The notes under the pieces were generated by a model. That model saw nothing but the letters and a program-made list of their open reading frames with translations. It was not told the origin of the DNA and searched no databases. From positions 1 to 6,093 of the forward strand of contig JASLEQ010000116.1 of assembly GCA_030151135.1 (NCBI GenBank): a DNA stretch of 6,093 nt, read 5' to 3'. Origin of the DNA: Candidatus Sulfotelmatobacter sp. (GTDB lineage: Bacteria; Acidobacteriota; Terriglobia; Terriglobales; SbA1). Below, piece by piece: positions 1 to 4,692 of the stretch. Each line of letters begins with the position of its first letter. Positions within the stretch are counted from its first letter, which is position 1. The translations under genes were made by a program, and so were the position numbers.

Positions 1-618
1 TTTGAGACTGATCAATAATTTACGTCGAGTTGCGATCAGCCGTTTGACGAATGTGTTCGTGTCACCGAAGGTCATCGGATGAGTCGGCTTCCGGTGATCC
101 TGCCACACAGGCTCCATGTCGGGTGATTTCACCAGATCGGCAAGTCGCAGGTAGTCGTCGGCGTGCTTTGCTGGTACGGGCACGCCTGCGTCAAGATCCA
201 GCAGAACCCTCGCTCCGTGCGCTACTAAATCCTCCACGGATGCGACCCGGAGCGGACCAGACGGACCGTCAAACCAGATAGCGCGATTCATGACCCCGCT
301 CCCCGCCCGGAAGACGTCGACTCGCACCGATGTGTCGGCATCTACAAGCTGCATTAGGGTCTTACCCGGTGGATCGAACGGATGAACATGCCGAAACAAA
401 AAGCCTTGCGCCAAGGTTTCCGGTATGCATTCGAACCCAAGCGTAGCGAAGTCGATGTCGTTCAAGCGGCGGACCCGATGAGAGCCTCCGACACGCAGAG
501 AGTGAAACTCCACGGCTAGGCCTCCGACGAGCACCCAGCGCGACACCTCGTGAAGCGCGAGCTTTCGAAGAGTGTTGATGGCTCGCGTCGAGTCACGAAT
601 GCTCAAGAAACGCTGCAT
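1..618 (-). CDS. Nucleotidyltransferase-fold (AbiEii/MNT-like) protein, 3' end cut off by window edge
   Basis: Reading the minus strand from ATG at 618 gives 206 open codons to position 1 with no stop, so the C-terminus lies outside the window. The N-terminal half carries the polymerase-beta-type nucleotidyltransferase pattern: a glycine turn LVGGLA at about residues 30-35, an NDIDF motif supplying Asp53 and Asp55, and a third acidic residue Asp100 in VRVDVF. These are the expected metal-binding residues. A later stretch (about 126-157, SVEDLVAHGARVLLDLD then KHADDYLRL) resembles the helical segment found after the catalytic core in AbiEii-like proteins. The start is well fixed: an in-frame TAG lies at 634-636, no other ATG intervenes, and AGGA sits 6 nt upstream of the ATG. 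Such proteins can be toxins or tRNA-modifying nucleotidyltransferases, or orphan enzymes. No antitoxin or HEPN partner is recognisable beside it, so the substrate is unknown. Fold call is confident; role is not. Confidence 0.8.
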   Translation of the reverse strand, partial: MQRFLSIRDSTRAINTLRKLALHEVSRWVLVGGLAVEFHSLRVGGSHRVRRLNDIDFATLGFECIPETLAQGFLFRHVHPFDPPGKTLMQLVDADTSVRVDVFRAGSGVMNRAIWFDGPSGPLRVASVEDLVAHGARVLLDLDAGVPVPAKHADDYLRLADLVKSPDMEPVWQDHRKPTHPMTFGDTNTFVKRLIATRRKLLISLK

Positions 619-633
619 ACGGATTCCTGAATA

Positions 634-825
634 CTACCCGAAGACTTCGCCTCTTCTACTTCGCTCATTATCGAGTCCAAGATAGCCCGCCAAGTAATAC
701 CTCCGGCTGCGGTCAGCAGAGATCAGGCGATTGCGAAAGTAGGATGAAGAACGCACTCCCTCAATCGAATTAGCCCCAAATAGACCGCCGTCAGGCGCTG
801 CAGCCTTTGAATCTGCTGCGCACCA
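634..825 (-). other. Open minus-strand frame upstream of the nucleotidyltransferase, possible gene remnant
   Basis: Between in-frame stops at 826-828 and 634-636 the minus strand is open for 63 codons, ending 15 nt before the nucleotidyltransferase start. The reading contains protein-like segments (for example YFRNRLISADRSRRYYLAGY), which is the position expected for an upstream operon partner. However, it has no ATG. The only alternative start in a reasonable place is GTG at 754-756, giving 40 residues, and a GAGGG lies too close to it to be a normal ribosome binding site. A second minus frame and a plus frame in the same stretch are also open and look similarly protein-like, so the choice of frame is not secure. 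I recognise no family. It may be the 3' end of a decayed partner gene or chance. Confidence 0.2.
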
Positions 826-1117
826 CTAACGAAAGTGAATGCATGATGCAGCCGCAAGAGATTTTGATCTTCGGATTGGAAAGCCAGGTCAGCATCGAGA
901 GCCGCGAAGACCCAAGCTACGAACACGAGACGTATCCGGTTTCCTTCAGACCCATGCCTACTGAACGCGACGCTGGCAATGAAGGTGGGATCTAACCATC
1001 ACCATTCCAGAATCGGCCGGCGCAGAATCACAGCCTCATGTGACCCCGGTCCTATCTTTCCAACCCCAACCAGCCCAAACTAGCCAAGGCGAAAGCGGTA
1101 TATGAAGCAACCAGGCG
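826..1117. other. Spacer with no confident gene; short overlapping open frames only
   Basis: On the plus strand a TTG-initiated frame (807-995, 62 residues) is open. Around 980 the next frame takes over and stays open to a TGA near 1104, reading Pro/Gln-rich (PVLSFQPQPAQTSQG). A single-base frameshift would join the two, so a decayed plus-strand gene is possible. Neither piece has a recognisable domain, an ATG start or a good ribosome binding site, and the minus strand is open across 723-926 as well. Nothing here is annotated as a gene. Confidence 0.3.
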
Positions 1118-1121
1118 AAAA

Positions 1122-1199
1122 GCGCTAACTCCTTGCGGCTCAAGATTTTACCCGTAAGTTGTTGAGCGCCTTAGATTACTTCTCAATTTCTCGCTAACT
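1122..1199. repeat. Short repeat cluster: CGCTAACT direct repeat and GCGCTAAC/GTTGAGCGC inverted repeat
   Basis: CGCTAACT occurs at 1123-1130 and again at 1192-1199. The first copy is also part of an imperfect inverted repeat: GCGCTAAC at 1122-1129 faces GTTGAGCGC at 1161-1169, with one extra base in the right arm. The block lies in the gene-free region just upstream of a G-run/C-run tract. It may be one copy of a dispersed intergenic element of the host lineage, but that cannot be shown from one window. Confidence 0.35.
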
Positions 1200-1217
1200 T
1201 GATGATTCCAGAGATCC

Positions 1218-1240
1218 GGGGGGAGGGGGACCCCACCCCC
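1218..1240. repeat. G-run/C-run block (G6-A-G5-A-C4-A-C5)
   Basis: The plus strand reads six G, A, five G, A, four C, A, five C. The G and C runs can pair as a near-palindrome with an A:A mismatch. The G-rich half alone has two long G runs, fewer than a classical four-run quadruplex needs. It sits about 200 nt upstream of the YCII gene in non-coding DNA. I have the impression that comparable G-run blocks recur between genes in acidobacterial genomes; this is memory, not something the sequence proves. Confidence 0.5.
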
Positions 1241-1430
1241 ATCCGCAATTTCCCCGATTCAGAACTACCTCTTTCTTACGTTCCGTTCTCTGCTGACCTG
1301 AAGTTTTTCAAAAATTCTTTGCCCCTCCTGTCGATTTTCTCCCCAACCGACGACTATAGGATGAACGGCTCGTGTGTAACACTCCGCGCTGGTCGCGAGC
1401 GGTCACACAAGCAAGATCATCACCGCAAAA

Positions 1431-1435
1431 AGGAG
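1431..1435 (+). promoter_or_regulatory. Ribosome binding site fixing the YCII gene start
   Basis: AGGAG lies 5 nt before ATG at 1441. It decides against the earlier in-frame ATG at 1372, which would add 23 residues (Arg/Ser-rich) upstream of the normal YCII N-terminus and has no comparable site. Confidence 0.8.
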
Positions 1436-1440
1436 AACTT

Positions 1441-1800
1441 ATGCCGCAGTATCTGGTTTGCAATTACATCCCCGACAACTTCGATCCTTCCACCGTAACC
1501 GAATCCATGATGGAAGAGATCCACGCCCTCAATCGCCAATTGATCGCTGCCGGAGCGAGAAAGTTCGCGTGCGGCATTTCCCCAGCCGCGCAAGCAAAGA
1601 CCGTTCGAAAACAGCGCGACGGCAAAGTGCTCGTCACCGACGGACCGTACATCGAGACCAAGGAGCACATGGGAGGATTCTGGATCCTCGAAGCCGCCAA
1701 CATGGATGAGGCTCTCGCATGGGCGAAAAAGGCTGCCATCGCCTGCGATGTGCCCGGAGAAGTCCGCGAGCTCCTTTTCTTTCCGGCTCCAGAAAAATAA
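1441..1800 (+). CDS. YCII/DGPF-domain protein (YciI-related)
   Basis: A complete 119-residue protein of the YCII-related (DGPF) family, small cytoplasmic alpha/beta ferredoxin-like proteins. The sequence opens with the typical first strand (PQYLVCNY, residues 2-9), followed by a helix (about 20-37, ESMMEEIHALNRQLIAAG). The signature VTDGPYIETKE spans residues 65-75, with Asp67, Gly68, Pro69 and Glu72. GGFWILEA follows at 78-85, then a helix rich in Ala/Lys (89-101) and a final strand (107-114). Length and order match single-domain members. The family has no well-established general reaction; in many bacteria members sit beside an ECF sigma factor gene, but here there is no such neighbour. It starts with its own strong ribosome binding site and is followed by a 181-nt spacer with hairpins, so it is probably monocistronic. 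Family call is firm; physiological role unknown. Confidence 0.93.
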   Translation: MPQYLVCNYIPDNFDPSTVTESMMEEIHALNRQLIAAGARKFACGISPAAQAKTVRKQRDGKVLVTDGPYIETKEHMGGFWILEAANMDEALAWAKKAAIACDVPGEVRELLFFPAPEK

Positions 1801-1830
1801 CCCGCGAAAGCAAACCAACCTGCCCACTCC

Positions 1831-1869
1831 GGCCTTCCCACGCGCCGTAGTGGCGAGGTGGCAATGGCC
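1831..1869 (+). terminator. Imperfect hairpin downstream of YCII gene, possible terminator
   Basis: GGCC (1831-1834) faces GGCC (1866-1869), CCAC (1838-1841) faces GTGG (1858-1861), and CGCC (1843-1846) faces GGCG (1852-1855) around a 5-nt loop. Together they form an interrupted stem starting 30 nt after the YCII stop. There is no T tract, so it may be a weak terminator, an mRNA-stabilising structure or part of a repeat. Confidence 0.3.
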
Positions 1870-1894
1870 AGAGGAAGCAGCCTGAGCAAACCTG

Positions 1895-1909
1895 CGCCCG
1901 CCGCGGGCG
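1895..1909 (+). repeat. GC-rich hairpin CGCCCG-ccg-CGGGCG
   Basis: A perfect 6-bp inverted repeat with a 3-nt loop lies in the spacer between the YCII gene and the secreted-protein gene. An alternative pairing, CGTGG (1908-1912) with CCACG (1923-1927), overlaps its right arm, so two mutually exclusive folds are possible. No T tract follows. Confidence 0.35.
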
Positions 1910-1981
1910 TGGAGCTCTATCGCCACGGTTGCTCGCTAGCTGTATTGAATGCAGTGATGTCCGTAATAGCGAAGAGGAGAC

Positions 1982-2677
1982 ATGAGCCGAAGATCTGACC
2001 TCACGATTGCCTTTGCGCTGGCCATTGCCATGGCCTGCGTCGTGTCGAACGCCGCCGCTCAGTCGGATAAATATCCGCACATGGCCCCAATCGACCAGTA
2101 CCTCATGGCCGATCAGGCCGCGGAGATCGCCTTGGCACGAAGTGCTGCCCCCGAGTCCATCTCACGCGACGCAGACGTCATGGTGCTTGGACCGCACGGT
2201 TTCGAAACAGCGGTGAAAGGCAAGAATGGTTTCGTGTGTATCGTCGGGCGTGGATGGACATCCGCAGCGGATGCCGACTTTTGGAATCCCAAAGTGCGGG
2301 TTCCCATGTGCGTGAATGCACCAGCCGCACGTTCTTACCTGGTGCGCGTGAACAAGGAGACAGAATGGGGACTGGCCGGGCTCACCCAAGCCCAGCTGAC
2401 CGCTTCCATCACCACTGCGATGAACCGGAAGGAATTGCCGTCGATGGAACCCGGGGCGATGTGCTACATGATGGGCCGCCAGGGATACGGCGGCGACGTC
2501 ACCCCCCACTGGCCTTCCCACCTCATGTTCTTCTATTCCGACATCGATCTCGCAACCTGGGGAGCGAACCTGCCGGGCGCCCCCATCATCGGTATGAGCG
2601 ACCCCATCGAGCACCTAACGCAGTTCGTGATACCGATGCAACACTGGTCGGATGGAACGGAAGTCGCGAAGCCGTAA
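1982..2677 (+). CDS. Secreted protein of an unnamed family (three mature Cys)
   Basis: A complete 231-residue protein with a clear signal peptide: basic MSRR, a hydrophobic core (about 8-22) and a small-residue end NAAAQ, so cleavage near residues 26-27 is expected. The mature part begins with a conserved-looking block MAPIDQYLM...AEIALARSAAPESIS (34-61). It then has NGFVCIV (82-88), a WNPKVRVPMCVN block (101-112), and GAMCYMM followed by TPHWPSHLMFF (158-184). The three mature cysteines are Cys86, Cys110 and Cys160. I know similar hypothetical proteins from acidobacteria and proteobacteria but can name no fold or reaction. The second, broken copy at 3220 shows that the first block is the most conserved. 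The start codon is supported by the signal peptide; AGGAG at 1975-1979 leaves only 2 nt before ATG, which is unusually short. It probably ends transcription near a hairpin overlapping its stop codon. Confidence 0.85.
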   Translation: MSRRSDLTIAFALAIAMACVVSNAAAQSDKYPHMAPIDQYLMADQAAEIALARSAAPESISRDADVMVLGPHGFETAVKGKNGFVCIVGRGWTSAADADFWNPKVRVPMCVNAPAARSYLVRVNKETEWGLAGLTQAQLTASITTAMNRKELPSMEPGAMCYMMGRQGYGGDVTPHWPSHLMFFYSDIDLATWGANLPGAPIIGMSDPIEHLTQFVIPMQHWSDGTEVAKP

Positions 2678-2701
2678 AGAGGTTAGCGACGATTCCTCTT
2701 T
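2676..2701 (+). terminator. Candidate intrinsic terminator after the secreted-protein gene
   Basis: AAAGAGG (2676-2682, overlapping the TAA stop) pairs perfectly with CCTCTTT (2695-2701) around a 12-nt loop. The right arm ends in TTT followed by CTACC. The stem is only 7 bp and the T tract is short, so efficiency is doubtful. Confidence 0.35.
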
Positions 2702-2805
2702 CTACCAATAACGCGGGAAGATACGGTTGCGGTTCTATACCAAGTCGACAGGTTTATGCCTAAGGTGCCCGGCTACTGTTGCGATGCATTGTCTTTAAGC
2801 CACTC

Positions 2806-2819
2806 TCGATCGCGATCGA
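2806..2819. promoter_or_regulatory. Perfect 14-bp palindrome, candidate operator of the ArsR-type regulator
   Basis: TCGATCGCGATCGA is identical to its own reverse complement and ends 26 nt before the ATG of the ArsR-family gene. ArsR-type repressors are homodimers that bind dyad-symmetric sites and usually control their own promoter, so an operator role fits the position. It is shorter than the usual ArsR operator, and GATC/CGATCG-rich strings also arise by chance. Confidence 0.4.
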
Positions 2820-2845
2820 CCGACTGGCCGAGTTAGTGAACGCAG

Positions 2846-3139
2846 ATGATGCCCAATACAAGTACCTTGTCTCGAACGTTGGCTGACCCAACGCGCCGGC
2901 AGATCCTCGATCTCCTGGCTGAAGTCGGTCCGTTAACCGTCGGGCAACTGGCCGCTGGGTTCCCCGACCTCGTGCCATCGGGTATCTCCGAACACCTGAT
3001 GAGCCTGCGAGCAACGGGCTGGGTATCCGCAACTCGTCATGATCGCCAAGAGGTATATCGACTTCAACCCGATGCCGTCGCCGCTGGCCTGAGGCCCTGG
3101 ATAGCGAAATACGAGAAGTATTGGACGCCGGCGCTTTAG
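2846..3139 (+). CDS. ArsR-family winged-helix transcriptional regulator, possibly truncated at its C-terminus
   Basis: A 97-residue DNA-binding protein. It has the typical opening LSRTLADPTRRQILDLLAE (about 8-26) and a helix-turn-helix with LTVGQLAAGFPDL then PSGISEHLMSLRATGWV (about 30-60). The wing follows (RHDRQEVYRLQ, about 64-74) and then a last helix ending in KYEKYWTPAL. This resembles the ArsR/SdpR-like group without metal-binding cysteines; no CxC motif is present, so it is not an obvious metal sensor. ATG codons at 2846 and 2849 are both possible; an in-frame TGA at 2837 excludes earlier starts, and no good Shine-Dalgarno is visible. The stop is a TAG, after which the same frame stays open for 27 codons to a TGA overlapping the next start, suggesting an ancestral longer protein. 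A perfect palindrome upstream may be its operator. Its target was probably the adjacent, now broken, secreted-protein gene. Confidence 0.85.
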   Translation: MMPNTSTLSRTLADPTRRQILDLLAEVGPLTVGQLAAGFPDLVPSGISEHLMSLRATGWVSATRHDRQEVYRLQPDAVAAGLRPWIAKYEKYWTPAL

Positions 3140-3223
3140 CGCCTGCGCGAACTCGCGGAAAAGCCTGGAGCAGGAGGAGACCTCGCCTCACAAAAGAGTC
3201 TTCGCCGGAAGAGGTTGAGATGA
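3140..3223 (+). pseudogene. Lost C-terminal extension of the ArsR regulator (in-frame continuation after amber stop)
   Basis: After TAG at 3137-3139 the ArsR frame continues RLRELAEKPGAGG... for 27 codons and stops at TGA 3221-3223, which overlaps the next ATG as ATGA. The first residues suit the C-terminal helix seen in many ArsR-like regulators (WxxxLxxLRELAEK). The TAG could come from GAG (Glu) by one base change. Dropping one C near 3164 would instead give AEKLEQEE, an even more helix-like end, so a frameshift may also be present. Decay is inferred, not proven: 97 residues is within the normal ArsR length range. Confidence 0.35.
3211..3214 (+). promoter_or_regulatory. Ribosome binding site of the broken secreted-protein copy
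   Basis: GAGG lies 5 nt before ATG at 3220. It selects this start, which gives a signal peptide, over an earlier in-frame ATG at 3121 that would add 33 arginine-rich residues inside the ArsR 3' end. Confidence 0.6.
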
Positions 3224-3541
3224 GACTTATCGGTAACGTTTCACTTTTGGTATTCATCCTGATGTCGCACGCACCCGCGCAAGAGGCCAACATCGGATAT
3301 TCAAGCATGGCGCCGCTCACGCAGTACTTGATGCCCCGCGATGCGGAGATTTCTCTTGCACGGAGTGCGGCTCCGAAATCGATCTCGGATCATGCCGAAA
3401 TCCTTATCCTGACGAAAAGCGGGTTTTACGAAATCTAAACGGAATAAAGCGGCAGAAAGTCGGTTATCCATGGTGAAGGTCATTTCACAGGGGTCTGGTC
3501 ATGGACTGCAGGAGAAGCAGATTCTTAGAAGGTGCGGGGCG
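3220..3541 (+). pseudogene. Truncated, decayed paralogue of the secreted protein at 1982-2677
   Basis: The open part (ATG 3220 to TAA 3436-3438, 72 codons) has a signal peptide (MRLIGNVSLLVFILMSHAPAQ) and the family block MAPLTQYLM...AEISLARSAAPKSIS. By eye it shares about 25 identities over 43 aligned positions with residues 34-75 of the upstream protein, then stops where that protein continues for over 150 residues. Beyond the stop the same frame still shows weak matches: WTAGEADS, a TAG where the intact copy has TGG (Trp), then KVR, matching WTSAADADFW..KVR, with ATGGAC and GTGCGGG shared at the DNA level. In-frame stops lie at 3436, 3445 and 3526. The remnant ends where the DUF2231 gene begins. 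The 72-residue product could still be made and exported, but lacks all three cysteines. The similarity after 3438 is tentative; part of this stretch may simply be the promoter region of the next gene. Confidence 0.7.
3441..3467 (+). promoter_or_regulatory. Candidate ECF-sigma-type promoter for the DUF2231 gene (GGAATAAA-N14-GTTAT)
   Basis: GGAATAAA at 3441-3448 is followed 14 nt later by GTTAT at 3463-3467, 74 nt before the ATG of the DUF2231 gene. The same pair with identical spacing stands before the propeller gene at 4611-4637. GGAAT-type -35 elements are typical of extracytoplasmic-function sigma factors. The motif lies inside the decayed gene and supplies one of its TAA stops. Confidence 0.45.
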
Positions 3542-3991
3542 ATGGTAAACCCTTTCGATCTAAAGACCGCGCTCTTGGCGAAACACGCCCAACATGTGGT
3601 GCTGATCCATTTTCCGATCGGCCTGTTCATTACGGCGGTGGCATTCGACCTTATTGCGCAATGGACGAAGCAACGCAGCTTGGCGGCGGCGGCCTACTAC
3701 AACTTGCTAGCCGCGGCGATTTCAACACTTCCTGTTCTCGTCACTGGTCTACTCGCTTGGAAATTCCAACTTGAGGGACAAAAACTAAAGGGCACGCTGT
3801 TATTGCACGTCGTTCTGTCGTGTGTTGCAACGCCGATGATCTGGTTGGTGTGGTGGGTGCATTTCCGCGCCCGACAGCGGACTGTTGACTTGCCCAGTTA
3901 CCGTTTCGCCATCGAACTTGCGGCAGTCGGTCTGGTTGCCTTGACCGGGCACCTGGGCGGCTTCTTGAGCGGTGTGAATATCCCTGGTTGA
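3542..3991 (+). CDS. DUF2231-family four-helix membrane protein
   Basis: A 149-residue integral membrane protein with four predicted hydrophobic segments (about 15-39, 47-73, 85-107 and 122-143). The first helix carries the family signature HVVLIHFPIGLFI (His18, His23, Pro25, Gly27). The last ends in TGHLGGFLSGVN (about 135-146), the characteristic GHLGG motif of DUF2231. Conserved histidines in membrane helices suggest haem or metal binding, but no function is established. ATG at 3542 is chosen because the family N-terminus begins shortly before HFPIG. A longer in-frame ATG at 3470 adds 24 polar residues lying in the debris of the upstream pseudogene. AAGG at 3529-3532 gives a 9-nt spacer to this start. 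Adjacent and same-strand to the pseudogene but probably transcribed from its own promoter near 3441. No gene follows for 700 nt. Confidence 0.85.
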   Translation: MVNPFDLKTALLAKHAQHVVLIHFPIGLFITAVAFDLIAQWTKQRSLAAAAYYNLLAAAISTLPVLVTGLLAWKFQLEGQKLKGTLLLHVVLSCVATPMIWLVWWVHFRARQRTVDLPSYRFAIELAAVGLVALTGHLGGFLSGVNIPG

Positions 3992-4604
3992 GGGTGCTCT
4001 AACGAGATCTTGCGCAGGAATAGATACAAGGATTGAGTAAGGAATTGGGTAAACAAAGAGTCATCTATGCCGAGAATACGGAAGTTGTGTCGCCGAGATT
4101 CCCGACCCGTAAGGGCGAGGTCGAGTTGATGGAACTTTTGCGCAAAGGTGCGCTTGCGACGACCGGCATCGTGAAATTGTGTGTTTCTGCGCCAGAGCAT
4201 TGGCGCGAGGAGTCAGAAATGCGCCGCTTGCGGTGGCACCGTTTTGGCTGGCGCTCGCCTTGTGGCTCGCACGATAGAGCCCTTGCCGGAGCTAATCGGA
4301 TCGGTAACTAGAGACCGGGATGCCGTTCCGTCAAGGGGTTCTACACGGGGCGCCTCGCCATCCTTCATTCCTCTCAACTGGCCATCCACGATGACTTGTG
4401 CGGAATGTTACAGTTCCGGTCGACGAACGTACACGAGGGCGCGGGAACGCCCACCACGAGTTGGCGAGACCCTGCAAACGGAATACTGCTACAAGTTCAA
4501 ATCTGATACGAACGTACGTTGCATGTCGACTTATTCTCAACGTTCCATTCCGCCGACGTAAGTCCTGAATCTTCCTCCCCACCTTTTCTAGTCGATTGTC
4601 GATC
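3992..4604. other. Spacer of about 600 bases with no confident gene; possible gene debris and short repeats
   Basis: Several frames are open for 80-125 codons on both strands, but none has a recognisable domain together with a start and ribosome binding site. Items seen: a fragment APEHWREESEMR (4189-4224, plus), which resembles the EHWR..AEEMR core of a common short hypothetical family and may be a remnant; a small hairpin GCGCA/TGCGC (4140-4153); a direct repeat CGAACGTAC (4424-4432 and 4509-4517), the second copy overlapping the palindrome AACGTACGTT (4511-4520). None is strong enough for a functional call. Confidence 0.4.
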
Positions 4605-4610
4605 TTGCTG

Positions 4611-4637
4611 GGAATAAATCCGACTGCGGCCAGTTAT
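4611..4637 (+). promoter_or_regulatory. Candidate ECF-sigma-type promoter for the propeller gene (GGAATAAA-N14-GTTAT)
   Basis: GGAATAAA at 4611-4618 (preceded by G) and GTTAT at 4633-4637 are separated by exactly 14 nt, as at 3441-3467. The second element lies 55 nt before the GTG start. Reading the -10 as CAGTTA and CGGTTA in the two copies gives a 12-nt spacer after GGAATAAA. No sigma or anti-sigma gene is in the window. Confidence 0.45.
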
Positions 4638-4682
4638 GAAGTGAGTAGGTAGAAAACCGCCGCATAAAAATCATTTTATTCC
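4611..4682 (+). other. Nested inverted repeats abutting the propeller gene's Shine-Dalgarno
   Basis: GGAATAAA (4611-4618) pairs perfectly with TTTATTCC (4675-4682), and inside it TGCGG (4625-4629) pairs with CCGCA (4660-4664). The outer right arm ends one base before AGGAGG (4683-4688). If transcription began upstream of 4611 this could fold next to the ribosome binding site. If it starts at the proposed promoter the left arm is not transcribed, and the repeat would matter only as DNA or not at all. No known riboswitch is recognised. Confidence 0.25.
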
Positions 4683-4688
4683 AGGAGG
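4683..4688 (+). promoter_or_regulatory. Ribosome binding site fixing a GTG start
   Basis: AGGAGG, a full consensus Shine-Dalgarno, stands 4 nt before GTG at 4693. It supports the non-ATG start, which is followed directly by a signal peptide. Confidence 0.75.
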
Positions 4689-4692
4689 AATT

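Noticed and set aside
51..281. 76-codon plus-strand open frame
   Set aside because: It lies entirely antisense to the nucleotidyltransferase, has Arg/Ser-rich composition and no domain.
1420..2080. Three minus-strand open frames across the YCII gene and the following spacer
   Set aside because: They are antisense to a clearly recognisable gene, with no family match and no ribosome binding site of note.
2764..2886. Plus-strand frame without ATG just before and overlapping the ArsR start (reads FKPLSIAIDRLAELVNADD)
   Set aside because: Protein-like in places, but no start codon of quality, an in-frame TAA at its head and only about 40 codons; it could be a remnant but is not supportable as a gene.
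2760..3320. 186-codon minus-strand open frame
   Set aside because: It covers the ArsR gene and the start of the broken secreted copy in antisense; both plus-strand readings have recognisable motifs and this one does not.
4181..4561. Plus-strand frame with a CAAC (CxxC) pair suggesting a zinc ribbon
   Set aside because: Only one CxxC near the start, no second metal pair in a sensible place and no start signal; composition is that of non-coding DNA.
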